The notes: a model not told the origin generated them from the letters alone. Shown: positions 6,751 through 16,418, counted from the stretch's first letter. The stretch is 18,492 nucleotides of DNA from Desulfocapsa sp. (GCA_029934915.1 JAOZLI010000021.1:1-18492); one strand, 5' to 3'. Program-made: numbers and translations.

Positions 6751-7698
6751 ATGGCACAAGAAAAAATAGGCGTCATCCTCTTGAATATGGGCGGGCCTGA
6801 AAAACTCGAAGATGTACGTCCATTTCTTCACAACCTCTTTTCAGATCGGGAAATTATTCGTTTAGGCCCATGGTTTATGCAAAAACCTCTCGCCTGGTGG
6901 ATTGCAAAACGGCGTGCACCAAAGAGTATGAAAACCTATGATTTAATCGGTGGGGGCTCTCCCCTGACTCGTATTAGCAAAGAGCAGGGGCAGGCACTGG
7001 AAAACGCCCTGTCGGAGCATGGTGATTATTCCGTTACCTGTGCCATGCGCTATTGGTACCCTGATACTGAAACGGCATTGCAAAAAATGGCGGCGTCTGG
7101 AATCAAAAAGCTAATTGCCCTCACACTCTACCCCCATTATTCCTGTGCCACCACAGGCTCCTCAGTACGGAAATTAACAGATGCAGTAGAGCAATCAGAG
7201 AATGATTTCGAGCTCATTTGTATTGAATCATGGCCAACCCAGGAAAAATACATTCAATCCCTAGCCACTAAAATAAGCAGCGCAGCTGAGCATTTTCCCG
7301 AAGAATCTCAAGTTGTATACAGCGCCCACAGCCTGCCGGTCTCTTTTATTGAAGAGGGGGATCCCTATGTGGATCATATCAAAGCGACTATCAAGGCGAT
7401 AGAAAAACTGACCGGCCTCCCGGGAAGACTCTGTTTCCAGAGTAAATCGGGCCCCGTGGAATGGCTCTCGCCATCCACTCCGGATATGCTCAAGACACTT
7501 GCCGAAGAGGGATGCAAAAATATCATTATGGTTCCTATCAGTTTCGTTTCCGACCATGTGGAAACGCTATATGAGATTGATATGCTCTACCGTGACCAGG
7601 CCAAGGAGCTTGGTATGAACCTGATTTCCAGTAAATCGTTAAACTGTGACCAAACATTTATTGAAGGGTTGAAAGAACTTGTACTCTGCAACTCCTAA
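6751..7698 (+). CDS. hemH: Ferrochelatase
   Basis: Inserts ferrous iron into a porphyrin, the metal-insertion step of heme synthesis. The 315 residues match the family (about 310-340). The N-terminus has the typical VILLNMGGPEKLEDVRPFL start. The catalytic pair is present: H193 in YSAHSLP and E271 in SDHVETLYEID. From sequence I cannot decide whether the substrate is protoporphyrin or coproporphyrin. There are no membrane segments. ATG start with a weak GAGAAG about 5 bases upstream. Its last 20 bases overlap the next gene, so the two are probably cotranscribed. No other heme gene is near. Confidence 0.95.
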   Translation: MAQEKIGVILLNMGGPEKLEDVRPFLHNLFSDREIIRLGPWFMQKPLAWWIAKRRAPKSMKTYDLIGGGSPLTRISKEQGQALENALSEHGDYSVTCAMRYWYPDTETALQKMAASGIKKLIALTLYPHYSCATTGSSVRKLTDAVEQSENDFELICIESWPTQEKYIQSLATKISSAAEHFPEESQVVYSAHSLPVSFIEEGDPYVDHIKATIKAIEKLTGLPGRLCFQSKSGPVEWLSPSTPDMLKTLAEEGCKNIIMVPISFVSDHVETLYEIDMLYRDQAKELGMNLISSKSLNCDQTFIEGLKELVLCNS

Positions 7699-8758
7699 CT
7701 CTAAAGCGCTTCGGAATCCCGGGGAACCGGATCCTGTCATTTATCTGGCGAGGAGTATCTTTGATAGTCCAGTACGCTATAGCCTGCGCCTTTCATACTG
7801 GAGCCGCGAACACAAGCAATTTCACACCTCAAGCCTTCTTGAACTTGGGGCCGAGCCTGCAGATTTTCTCCATTACCCCAACGACTCCTGTTTTCATCTG
7901 GACACTGATCTGGTCTACAACATAGAAAAGCTCTGCGGACGTGATATGGAGCCGGAGCTTGAAGAATTACTTTGGCCCTTTGTTGATCCGGCTGTAAAAC
8001 GAAAAATGGAATATTTCTTCTTTCGAGGAAAGTCACCGGGCCGTATAAAAGCAGGAATCAAACTCCTCTCCTGCAATGGTATGCCGGTACATTCCTTCGA
8101 CAAGCGCAGACTACACTTCCTTCGTTTTGGCTCAACTGATCAGGGTCAGGTATTCCATATGTCGCCAAGCCTTGAGGCAAAGCTCCTCAATCGGTCCCGT
8201 GATGAACTTGAACAATATTTCCTGGAAGAAGAGGCAAAACTTCGTGAATTTGAGTTAAAATCGTATCTTTATGCCTCACTCAATCTGCAATCACACTTTA
8301 GCGAAGCCTATGCCAGATCCATCCCACAGGCTCTAGATCCTGAGAAAATTGATCAGGCCTTCCTGAAGGAGCTCTGCAAACTCAACGATGACCATGATTT
8401 CTGGCAGGAGAGAAGCAATTACAACCACCTGACAGATTACCTTATTCGCTATGTTATTCTCTTTTTCGATTCCAGTTTTCCCAGGCGAAACAGGAATCCC
8501 GAACAGGCCGAAGAGTTTATGGACGACCATAGACAATTTCGGTGGCCGGAAAGAAAAAACAAGGTGAGTGACGACGAGATCGCCACCATTTTCGGAGAAT
8601 CCGAAGAAACACTGCGTAATGCGGACAAGAAAGAAATCACCAGATTATATCGACAAAAAGCAAAAGCCCTCCACCCTGACAAGGGAGGCGAACAACAGGA
8701 ATTTATCAAACTTACGGCGGCCTATGAGGAATTACTAAACCGTAAAAAAGCTGAGTAG
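7679..8758 (+). CDS. J-domain protein with an unrecognised N-terminal region
   Basis: A probable Hsp70 (DnaK) co-chaperone of the type in which only the J domain is shared. The last 65 residues form the J domain with the HPD motif at 332-334 (ALHPDKGG). Residues 1-290 are soluble, with many charged and aromatic residues, no membrane segment and no zinc-finger or G/F region, and I recognise no family in them. The first usable start is TTG at 7679, inside the end of hemH, giving a 20-base overlap in another frame; AAGGG lies about 10 bases upstream. No ATG or GTG exists in the first 80 codons, and conserved-looking sequence (VIYLARSIFDSPVRYS) begins near residue 20. The gene stops 4 bases before the converging rodA stop. 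Confidence 0.8.
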   Translation: MYSATPNSKALRNPGEPDPVIYLARSIFDSPVRYSLRLSYWSREHKQFHTSSLLELGAEPADFLHYPNDSCFHLDTDLVYNIEKLCGRDMEPELEELLWPFVDPAVKRKMEYFFFRGKSPGRIKAGIKLLSCNGMPVHSFDKRRLHFLRFGSTDQGQVFHMSPSLEAKLLNRSRDELEQYFLEEEAKLREFELKSYLYASLNLQSHFSEAYARSIPQALDPEKIDQAFLKELCKLNDDHDFWQERSNYNHLTDYLIRYVILFFDSSFPRRNRNPEQAEEFMDDHRQFRWPERKNKVSDDEIATIFGESEETLRNADKKEITRLYRQKAKALHPDKGGEQQEFIKLTAAYEELLNRKKAE

Positions 8759-8762
8759 ACCA

Positions 8763-9902
8763 TCATTGCTTCACCTTCTCCATATCCAAATTCTGCCCAG
8801 TCTGAAATCGACGCATACGAACGTTCATCAATATTCCCAGTGCAAACAAGGTAGTAAGCAAAGAGGAACCGCCATAGCTCACCAGCGGCAGTGGAATTCC
8901 AACAACGGGCAAAAACCCTAAAATCATCAACAAATTAATCACTGCCTGCCAGAAAATCAGCATCACAACACCAAACGCCAGAAAGACCCCAAACCGATCC
9001 CGGGCTGTCATCGCAGCATAAAGCCCCCATACCAAAATGGCAAAATAGGCCGTCAGAAAGAAGACGCTTCCACTAAAGCCCATCTCTTCACCCCAAACGG
9101 AAAAAGCAAAATCAGTATGACGTTCCGGAAGGAAATGCAAATGCCCCTGCGTTCCCTTCAGGTATCCTTTACCAGTAAAACCTCCACTCCCCACAGCAAT
9201 CTTTGATTGCAGAATCTGGTAGCCCTGCCCCATGGGATCTTTCCCCGGGTCAAGTAAAGTTTCTATTCGTTGTTTCTGATAATCCTTCAAGAGATAAAAC
9301 CAGGCAAAGACACCAGCACAACTCCCCAGAATGCCTCCTAGAGCATAGGTCTGCCAGCGGACCTTGGCAAAGACGGTCATGGAAACAAAGATGATACCAA
9401 GCATTAAGGCTGTACCTAAGTCCGGTTGCTTCAAAATCAAAAGAAAAGGAAGGCCCGTTAGCAGCACGGGGGTAACCATCTCTCGTATACCATAACCAGA
9501 CTCATCTTCCTTACGAGAATAGTAACTAGCCAGGGTCACAACCAATATAAGTTTTGCCAGCTCAGACGGCTGCAACTTAAATAAGCCCAAATTGATCCAG
9601 CGCTGCGCTCCACCGGCACTGTTACCAGCCACCAACACATAAACAAGCAACGCTATAATCAAACAATAAAATGGATAGTTCCAAAAGAGGAGTGCCTTAT
9701 AATCAAAACAGAGAATAAAGAGTATCCCCATTCCCCCCAGAAGAAAGAGATAACACTGTTTCATATAAGGAGGCATTCCATAGGTCGATGGAGGATAGGA
9801 GGCGCTGTACAGATTAGCTAATGCCATTGCACAAACAGCAAGAATCAATATGAGCAGTCCCCAATCAAAGTTATGGAAATATCGCCGGTCTACGCGTAGC
9901 AT
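8763..9902 (-). CDS. rodA: Rod-shape SEDS glycosyltransferase RodA
   Basis: Polymerises lipid II into glycan strands during side-wall growth, paired with PBP2. The 379 residues contain about ten hydrophobic segments of the RodA/FtsW/SpoVE family. The catalytic aspartate is D264 in LPERHTDFAFSVWGEE, matching D262 of E. coli RodA. Other family marks are RWINLGLFKLQPSELAK (101-117), KQPDLGTAL (158-166) and PLPLVSYGGSS (337-347). It is assigned to RodA rather than FtsW because it directly follows mrdA in the mre operon. ATG start with no good ribosome site. It begins 9 bases after the mrdA stop, so translation is probably coupled. It is the last gene of the operon, and no clear terminator is visible. 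Confidence 0.95.
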   Translation of the reverse strand: MLRVDRRYFHNFDWGLLILILAVCAMALANLYSASYPPSTYGMPPYMKQCYLFLLGGMGILFILCFDYKALLFWNYPFYCLIIALLVYVLVAGNSAGGAQRWINLGLFKLQPSELAKLILVVTLASYYSRKEDESGYGIREMVTPVLLTGLPFLLILKQPDLGTALMLGIIFVSMTVFAKVRWQTYALGGILGSCAGVFAWFYLLKDYQKQRIETLLDPGKDPMGQGYQILQSKIAVGSGGFTGKGYLKGTQGHLHFLPERHTDFAFSVWGEEMGFSGSVFFLTAYFAILVWGLYAAMTARDRFGVFLAFGVVMLIFWQAVINLLMILGFLPVVGIPLPLVSYGGSSLLTTLFALGILMNVRMRRFQTGQNLDMEKVKQ

Positions 9903-9911
9903 AATTTCAGT

Positions 9912-11807
9912 TCACTTTTTTTTATTTTTTTCTTCTTCTGCATAGGCTTCAATCCGTTCAGCAAAATATACTTCAAGCATTGCCCGGGCAACGGGACCAG
10001 CACCTGACCCACCATGAAGACCATGCTCCACAAGCACCGTTACCGCAATCTCAGGATCATCGGCTGGTGCATAACAGGTAAACCATGCATGGTCTCGATA
10101 TTTATAGGGAATATCCTCTTCCTTCAAATGTCGATACTGTTTCAAACGTACCACCTGCGCCGTTCCAGTTTTTCCTGCTATGGTGAGCCCTTTAATGCGC
10201 ACCTTCCTTGCGGTGCCACGTCGACCATGAATAACCTCTTCCATTGCCTGCTGTATTTTTTTAAGGAAGACCTTCTCGCCACCCATCTGATTTCCAATTA
10301 TTGGTTCGAACTGGCTGAGTACGTGACCGTCAGGATCACTCACTTTTTCGATAATTTGCGGTTTATAACGGGTTCCACCATTGGCAATGGTGGCAGTCAT
10401 AAGACAAATTTGCAAGGGAGTAACAAGATTAAACCCCTGACCGATGGCAATAGAGAGTGTCTCACCCTCCTGCCATTTTTTTCCATATTTTTTCTCTTTC
10501 CATGCTTTGGTGGGTGTCAGCCCTCCTTTTTCGTGCTCCATATCTATACCGCTTCTATGGCCAAGACCAAATTTACCAGCCATTTTTGCAAGATTATCCA
10601 CTCCAACCTTCAAACCAACCTGATAAAAATAGACATCACAGGATTCGGAGATGGCCCTTTTCAAATCAACCGCGCCATGTCCGCCACGTTTCCAGCAATG
10701 ATAGCGACGCCCGGCAAATCGATAATAACCAGGACAGTAGAAAACCGTTTCAGGAGTAATTACCCCGGTGGCAAGCCCGGCCATAGCTGTCATCATTTTA
10801 TAGGTCGAAGCCGGAGGATACATTGCCTGCACGGTCTTATTAATCAAAGGATGTTTTTCATTATCAAGAAGTGCATTCCAGTTTTTATGGGAAATCCCTC
10901 CCACGAATTGACTCAAGGGCAACACTGGATTGGAGGCCATCACCAACATCCGACCGGTTTTCACTTCCATGGCAACAACGGCTCCCGCCTTATCACCTGC
11001 AGCCATTAAATCTTCAGCCACTTTTTGCAGCTCAGCATCCAGAGTCAGTTGAATATCATTTCCCGGTAGAGGCTCTATGTTTTTTAACAACTGCTGCTCA
11101 AACCCTCGAGCATTCACTTCGGAGGAACTGCTGCCCTTTTCACCGCGCAGGTCTTGCTCGTGAAGACGTTCAAGGCCCATTTTCCCGATCAGATCACCAC
11201 CGCTGTAAATTTCAGGATCCCTTGCTGCCAGCTCTTTTTTACTGATTTCACCAAGATACCCAATGGCATGGGCGGCAACATCTTGATAATGATAGACCCT
11301 GGACGGAATAGCTTCTATTCGAATTCCCGGGAATTCCTGATTATGGTTCTCCACATAGGCTAGCGTCTGCCAGTCAACATCTTCCAGCAAACGTATGGGA
11401 ATGTGACGCGGCTTGCCATCCGCCTCCCTTAGCTTATCCCACAGAACAGAGATATCAAGTTCTAGAGCAGTCGCAAGTTTTTTGATTAATGTATCAACAT
11501 CATTTGAATCTTCTCGAACAAGAACCACATTAAATGATGGCCTGTTCGTCACCATCTCCCGCCCTTTTATATCCAGAATGTTGCCACGTGGAGCGGCGAC
11601 CTCACTTACCCGTACCCTGTTGTTGTCGGCACGCCCTTTATATTCCGCTCCCCTATGTACCTGAAGGAACCAGAGCCGGGATACGATAAGCACCAGAAAG
11701 CATATAACAACGAATCCCGCCAGCCCAATCCTGCGTTTCAGGGTATCGAGGCCTGCGTCGTCAACTTCACTCAACTCCTCAAGGTTATTATATCCTGACC
11801 ACTTCAT
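9912..11807 (-). CDS. mrdA: Penicillin-binding protein 2 (elongation transpeptidase)
   Basis: Cross-links peptidoglycan in the elongation complex, acting in the periplasm. The 631 residues have a cytoplasmic tail (1-28), one membrane anchor (about 29-48), a PBP dimer or pedestal domain (about 60-235) and a transpeptidase domain (about 265-615). The active-site motifs are intact: S334 in STYK (E. coli S330), S389-C-D and KTGT at 546-549. The insert FYCPGYYRFAGRRYHCWKR (356-374) has the C/H pattern typical of PBP2. The C-terminal tail is rich in K and E. ATG start. It follows mreD by 7 bases and precedes rodA, the standard order for this operon. Confidence 0.96.
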   Translation of the reverse strand: MKWSGYNNLEELSEVDDAGLDTLKRRIGLAGFVVICFLVLIVSRLWFLQVHRGAEYKGRADNNRVRVSEVAAPRGNILDIKGREMVTNRPSFNVVLVREDSNDVDTLIKKLATALELDISVLWDKLREADGKPRHIPIRLLEDVDWQTLAYVENHNQEFPGIRIEAIPSRVYHYQDVAAHAIGYLGEISKKELAARDPEIYSGGDLIGKMGLERLHEQDLRGEKGSSSSEVNARGFEQQLLKNIEPLPGNDIQLTLDAELQKVAEDLMAAGDKAGAVVAMEVKTGRMLVMASNPVLPLSQFVGGISHKNWNALLDNEKHPLINKTVQAMYPPASTYKMMTAMAGLATGVITPETVFYCPGYYRFAGRRYHCWKRGGHGAVDLKRAISESCDVYFYQVGLKVGVDNLAKMAGKFGLGHRSGIDMEHEKGGLTPTKAWKEKKYGKKWQEGETLSIAIGQGFNLVTPLQICLMTATIANGGTRYKPQIIEKVSDPDGHVLSQFEPIIGNQMGGEKVFLKKIQQAMEEVIHGRRGTARKVRIKGLTIAGKTGTAQVVRLKQYRHLKEEDIPYKYRDHAWFTCYAPADDPEIAVTVLVEHGLHGGSGAGPVARAMLEVYFAERIEAYAEEEKNKKK

Positions 11808-11814
11808 AACTTAT

Positions 11815-12351
11815 TCACCGAAACCGGTTCCCACTGCGACGGGTCATTATTTTTGAAGAAAAAGAACGTGCAAGAAGTTTTTCATAGATCTGATTAAACA
11901 CTGCAAAGCAGGGAATAGAAGCCACAAGAAGAATAAACGTCTCATGAACCACGCGTCCCCATGTCCAGGGAGGAAGCACTCCGGGTTGAGTGACGAAAAA
12001 GAAAAAATACAGGACACATTGCAGAATAAAAAAGCTAAGGGCCACCAATGGAACCTGATACGCTGTTTCTTTTACAGGACTCCCCTGCGTACAAAATTTA
12101 ACGATACAAAAAACTAAAAGAGCCATAAAAGGATAGGTACCAAGAAACATACCGGAAACGACATCCACCATCCAACCCAGCGAAAATGCAAGGCAGAGCC
12201 CGGAAAGCCAGGGGAATTTATAGGCGACAAAAACAAGGAGAATAAATATAAGATCAGGCCGCCCAAGCCAATGGGGGAAAAGTGGAAAAAGAGCCGTCTG
12301 AATGGCCAGAAGAAAAAATCCCAGAAAGACAAAGCTGAAAAAGAGTATCAC
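11815..12351 (-). CDS. mreD: Rod-shape determining membrane protein MreD
   Basis: An inner-membrane member of the elongasome that works with MreC. The 178 residues are nearly all hydrophobic, with about five or six membrane segments, and the basic C-terminus (SSKIMTRRSGNRFR) is probably cytoplasmic. Family marks are LGRPDLIFILLVFVAYKF and the later GMFLGTYPF region. The start is GTG at 12349-12351 with GGAG 5 bases upstream, only 2 bases after the mreC stop, so the two are coupled. Such proteins diverge quickly; the call rests on hydropathy, these short motifs and position between mreC and mrdA. Confidence 0.92.
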   Translation of the reverse strand: MILFFSFVFLGFFLLAIQTALFPLFPHWLGRPDLIFILLVFVAYKFPWLSGLCLAFSLGWMVDVVSGMFLGTYPFMALLVFCIVKFCTQGSPVKETAYQVPLVALSFFILQCVLYFFFFVTQPGVLPPWTWGRVVHETFILLVASIPCFAVFNQIYEKLLARSFSSKIMTRRSGNRFR

Positions 12352-12353
12352 TT

Positions 12354-13238
12354 CTACTCCCAGGATGCTGAAGAACGACTCAACTTATCAACAACCAACT
12401 TTTCCTCAGAAAGATTGATGAAAAGTGCTTCCATACGGGAAAAATCAACGGCTGGCTCCACCACAATATCAAGAAACATGCCTCGCCTTTTAGATTGCAC
12501 CTTTGTAACCGTACCAAGGGTGATTCCAGAGGGAAAGACACCACCAATTCCGGCAGTCACAATAATGTCACCCTCTTTCACTTCGGCGTTCTTCAACACA
12601 TACTGCAGAATATAGCCCTGCTCTCCCACACCTTTCAAGATGCCGCGTACACGGCTGGATTGTACTACAGCGTCAATGGCGCTGGAAGGTGCATTGGCCA
12701 AAAGAATCTTGGAATAGTTTTCCGACACCTGCACCACCTGGCCGACAACTCCTCGTAATGTCCTGGCAACCATACCCGTGAGTACGCCATCGTTTTTACC
12801 GCAATCAACAATTAGCGTTTGAAACCAAAAGGATGGGTCTTTCCCTACAACTCTTGCCGAACATGATGGAAAAGTACTTTGCTGTTTAAATTCCAGCGCA
12901 GTCTCTAAGAATCTATTTCTGGAATAGGCACTACGATATTCATCGACCCTGGCGTGACTTTCATCCAACTCTTTACGGAGTCGATCACATTCTTCCTGTA
13001 AATTCCAGAGGGCTATATATTTATCTTTGAATCTAGTAGTACCACGAGATATATTTGTAAACAAACTCTGCAAAGGCCCAAGCGTCTCAAGGGTCAGACG
13101 ATGGAAAAAGCCATACCGTCCATTGGAGGAAGAAGTCAGCAAAAAAACGCCAATTGCAAACAGCAGGAAAAAGAGCAGAAAAAGCCGAAGAGCTCCTCGG
13201 CGGCCTGTCTGTTTTCTGTCGTTTCTTTTATTCCTCAC
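12354..13238 (-). CDS. mreC: Rod-shape determining protein MreC
   Basis: A bitopic protein that links cytoplasmic MreB to periplasmic PBP2 and activates it. The 294 residues show a basic cytoplasmic start, one membrane helix (16-35), a coiled coil (about 70-115) and the two-part beta domain (about 120-270), with typical stretches VVGKDPSFWFQTLIVDCG and GDIIVTAGIGGVFPSGITLG. The GTG start at 13236-13238 has a GAGAG 7 bases before it. A better AAGGAG lies 17 bases upstream but has no usable in-frame start after it, so the start is fairly but not fully certain. It follows mreB after 102 bases. Confidence 0.95.
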   Translation of the reverse strand: MRNKRNDRKQTGRRGALRLFLLFFLLFAIGVFLLTSSSNGRYGFFHRLTLETLGPLQSLFTNISRGTTRFKDKYIALWNLQEECDRLRKELDESHARVDEYRSAYSRNRFLETALEFKQQSTFPSCSARVVGKDPSFWFQTLIVDCGKNDGVLTGMVARTLRGVVGQVVQVSENYSKILLANAPSSAIDAVVQSSRVRGILKGVGEQGYILQYVLKNAEVKEGDIIVTAGIGGVFPSGITLGTVTKVQSKRRGMFLDIVVEPAVDFSRMEALFINLSEEKLVVDKLSRSSASWE

Positions 13239-13340
13239 GATTATACTCTCACCAACTCCTTAATTACCAGGAGCTTGTCCGAGAATGCACTTCCCCCCCA
13301 AATCTTCATTATTTACAAAAATTTATTCTCAAATACCTTC

Positions 13341-14381
<1,041 letters not shown>

Positions 14382-14516
14382 TTATCCTTATATCAAAGCA
14401 ATGATGGTTTCAGAAGAACTGAATATTTAGACAACCAGATGAAAAATGCGAGAAAAACAATCACAGCAAAATGAAGCACGCAGCCACTCTTCTCAACATT
14501 ACATAGTAAACTACTA

Positions 14517-14545
14517 TTTTTACCAAAACTCTGCATCATTATCAA
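14517..14545 (-). promoter_or_regulatory. Probable promoter of the mre operon
   Basis: On the minus strand TTGATA (14545-14540), a 17-base spacer and TAAAAA (14522-14517). A start near 14509 gives a leader of about 130 bases to mreB. The -35 box is good and the -10 box is imperfect. Confidence 0.45.
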
Positions 14546-14572
14546 GAAATATGGTAACCAGACGTTAAAAAG

Positions 14573-14601
14573 TTGACACACCCCAAAAAGGTTGGTAAAG
14601 A
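14573..14601 (+). promoter_or_regulatory. Probable promoter of tRNA-Ala
   Basis: A perfect TTGACA (14573-14578), a 17-base spacer and TAAAGA (14596-14601), about 33 bases before the tRNA. The -10 box matches only 3 of 6 bases. It points away from the mre promoter, with under 30 bases between the two -35 boxes. Confidence 0.45.
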
Positions 14602-14633
14602 AGCACATAATTGCTTTACGCAATCGAATTATT

Positions 14634-14709
14634 GGGGCTGTAGCTCAGCTGGGAGAGCGCATGACTGGCAGTCATGAGGTCTGGGGTTCGATCCCCCATA
14701 GCTCCACCA
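14634..14709 (+). tRNA. tRNA-Ala, anticodon GGC
   Basis: Seventy-six bases with a full cloverleaf. The acceptor stem GGGGCTG pairs with TAGCTCC (two G-U pairs), the D stem is GCTC/GAGC, and the anticodon stem CATGA/TCATG carries the loop CTGGCAG with anticodon GGC. The T stem is TGGGG/CCCCA with TTCGATC in the loop, then discriminator A and an encoded CCA. It decodes GCC and GCU. It is a single tRNA, not inside an rRNA operon, with its own terminator. Confidence 0.96.
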
Positions 14710-14717
14710 AACATATT

Positions 14718-14752
14718 AAGGACTTAGGGCATTTTGCTTTAAGTCCTTTTTT
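14718..14752 (+). terminator. Terminator after tRNA-Ala
   Basis: AAGGACTTA (14718-14726) pairs perfectly with TAAGTCCTT (14740-14748), a 9 bp stem with a 13-base loop, running into a T tract (14747-14752). It begins 9 bases after the CCA end. Confidence 0.85.
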
Positions 14753-14782
14753 GTTTATTTCAATACCTGTTCGATAGGTTGA

Positions 14783-14802
14783 AGTTTTTACGACGCCATC
14801 AA
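14783..14802. repeat. Solo end of the MITE-like repeat
   Basis: Twenty bases are identical to the right end of the palindrome upstream of hemH (6690-6709), including TTTTTACGACGCCATC. The rest of the element is absent. It may be a remnant, or an independent short repeat. Confidence 0.5.
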
Positions 14803-14896
14803 CAATGGCCATCCTCACTGACGTATACCGATTCAGACATAAACAAAATATTTTTTCCGCCTAAGGGCTTGTTCAACAATTCAACGAGATTTAATT

Positions 14897-15295
14897 ATGA
14901 AGAATCTACTATTGCTTCCATTGACAGTACTTTTTTTTCTGCTATTTCACTCTATTTCACTCGGTAACGAGTGTGTTAAGGGGGATTGTCAAAACGGACA
15001 AGGAATGTATACCTTGTCCAACGGTCAAAAATATGAGGGGGAGTTTAAGAATGGCCTCTCAAATGGACAGGGAACGTTAACCGACCTTAACGGTCAGATA
15101 TATGTGGGGGAGTTCAAGAATAATCATATGAACGGCCATGGAACGTATACCTTTTCTGACGGTTTCAGATATGTGGGTGAATGGAAGAATGACAAGAAAC
15201 ACGGATACGGCGAAGAAGGTTTCCCAGATGGTGACAGTCAAACTGGATATTGGATGTATGGTATGTATGTTGGTAAGGAGAAACCCACCAAATAG
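14897..15295 (+). CDS. Small exported MORN-repeat protein
   Basis: Function unknown. The 132 residues begin with a signal peptide (residues 1 to about 23: two-residue polar start, then an LLLLPLTVLFFLLF core). Three clear 23-residue MORN repeats follow at 45-67, 68-90 and 91-113, in the pattern YxGEFKNxxxNGxGTxxxxxG, with a partial one at 28-44 (DCQNGQGMYTLSNGQ). The C-terminus MYGMYVGKEKPTK is short. No lipobox is seen, so it is probably periplasmic or secreted. ATG start with a weak ribosome site. It lies between tRNA-Ala and the terminator shared with the MamK-like gene, and faces away from both actin units. MORN repeats often bind lipid or protein; which applies here is unknown. Confidence 0.85.
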   Translation: MKNLLLLPLTVLFFLLFHSISLGNECVKGDCQNGQGMYTLSNGQKYEGEFKNGLSNGQGTLTDLNGQIYVGEFKNNHMNGHGTYTFSDGFRYVGEWKNDKKHGYGEEGFPDGDSQTGYWMYGMYVGKEKPTK

Positions 15296-15335
15296 AAAAA
15301 AGCCCTTAACTCATATTGAGCTAAGGGCTTTTTTT
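15295..15335. terminator. Bidirectional terminator between MORN gene and MamK-like gene
   Basis: AGCCCTTA (15301-15308) pairs with TAAGGGCT (15322-15329), and CTCA pairs with TGAG inside. Flanking A6 and T7 runs give U tracts on both strands. It can end the MORN transcript (+) and the amidase and actin transcript (-). Confidence 0.88.
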
Positions 15336-15371
15336 ATTTCATGCTGAGTCTCTTCTGATTTAGTAAACTTG

Positions 15372-16418
15372 CTAACGAGGCGATTCTTCGTTTCCAAGAG
15401 CCTCCAACAATTCCTCGGGCATGTCGGTCACCAGTTCCATTGCTCCCATGGCTCCGGCACAAAGAGGATCTTCAATGCATCTGAACTTGCAACTTTCAAA
15501 ATTCTTCATAGCATCTGTAAGATACTCCTCCAGGCCTTCTAACTGACTTCCACCACCAGCCAGAATAATATTTTGTCGTATACGCTCTTGGAATTCCGGA
15601 TCGAATCCAGATATCAGGCCGATAATCGTTTCAACGATCGGAGGCAGGATACTTTCACAGGCGATTTTCAACTCATTGCCGATATTAATACTAGTGAATT
15701 TACCATCCACCGGAACTTTAACCATAACCTTCTTTTTGGCATTACCAACGAAACCGTGTTCCTCCTTAAAATTCCGAACCATATTTAAAGAAAATTTGGA
15801 TTCTGGATGCGCTTCCTGGAGGAGATCAAGCAACTGTTCGTCAATATAGTCACCAGCAGTGGTCAAACTACGCTGATCCTCATCATTGGGAACGGTTCCA
15901 TGCATAATACAAAAATCCACCGTACCTGCCCCGATATCGATAATCAAAGTATTGTCCAGAGCCCCCAAACCGTAGGCCACGGAAAACGGTTCTGAAACCA
16001 CGATAAGTGAGTCTGCATAGGCACCTACTGTGTCTTTTATCGCTTTTTTATTGATTTTCAGCGCCTCGGCCGGAACACCGACTGCAATATGAATCTGGTC
16101 ACCTTCTTCAGCCCCGGACAGCTCAAGTAAATGGGCCACAAGTTCCTTAACAGCCTTGGAATCCTGCTCAGTTCCATCTTTAAAAACACCATTGGCAAGT
16201 GGCCTGGAAAGATGAAGCGAGTGTCGATGCTCTAGCGCTTCAGAACCGATCAAAACATTTTTCCCCAGCATCTTCCTGGCAACAAAGTCCTTGGGCCAGC
16301 CAACGTAACTCTCCACCCATTCACAGGTGCCATTGGAAGTAGAGACTACGGATCGAGATGTACCAAGATCAATACCAACAAAACACACATTCTTGGATTT
16401 TTTACTGGTAGCTACCAT
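15372..16418 (-). CDS. MamK-family bacterial actin
   Basis: Probably an ATP-dependent cytoplasmic filament. The 348 residues have the actin motifs GIDLGTSRS (15-23), IIDIGAGTVD (159-168) and LAGGGSQLEGL (287-297). The sequence matches MamK, the actin that aligns magnetosomes, better than MreB, ParM or FtsA: VVSEPF, YGLGALDNT, HGTVPNDEDQRSLTTAGDYI and ELKIACESILPPIVE all recall MamK segments. E143 and D161 fall at the same numbers as MamK's ATPase residues, and the length is the same within a residue or so. There is no MreB-like hydrophobic N-terminus. ATG with AAGGAG 9 bases upstream. It overlaps the end of the amidase gene by 17 bases, so the two should be cotranscribed. No magnetosome gene is in view, so a role in magnetosomes is not supported. 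Confidence 0.9.
   Translation of the reverse strand: MVATSKKSKNVCFVGIDLGTSRSVVSTSNGTCEWVESYVGWPKDFVARKMLGKNVLIGSEALEHRHSLHLSRPLANGVFKDGTEQDSKAVKELVAHLLELSGAEEGDQIHIAVGVPAEALKINKKAIKDTVGAYADSLIVVSEPFSVAYGLGALDNTLIIDIGAGTVDFCIMHGTVPNDEDQRSLTTAGDYIDEQLLDLLQEAHPESKFSLNMVRNFKEEHGFVGNAKKKVMVKVPVDGKFTSINIGNELKIACESILPPIVETIIGLISGFDPEFQERIRQNIILAGGGSQLEGLEEYLTDAMKNFESCKFRCIEDPLCAGAMGAMELVTDMPEELLEALGNEESPR

Noticed and set aside
9914..9940. A-rich run at the mrdA 3' end as a terminator
   Set aside because: On the minus strand it is coding sequence for the lysine-rich tail (EEEKNKKK) and has no stem before it.
14634..14802. Genomic island integrated at tRNA-Ala
   Set aside because: No integrase and no duplicated tRNA 3' end is visible. 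The repeat at 14783 does not match the tRNA.
15372..16418. Magnetosome gene cluster
   Set aside because: Only the MamK-like actin is present; no mamA, mamB, mamE, mamI, mamM, mamO or mamQ-like neighbour is in the window.
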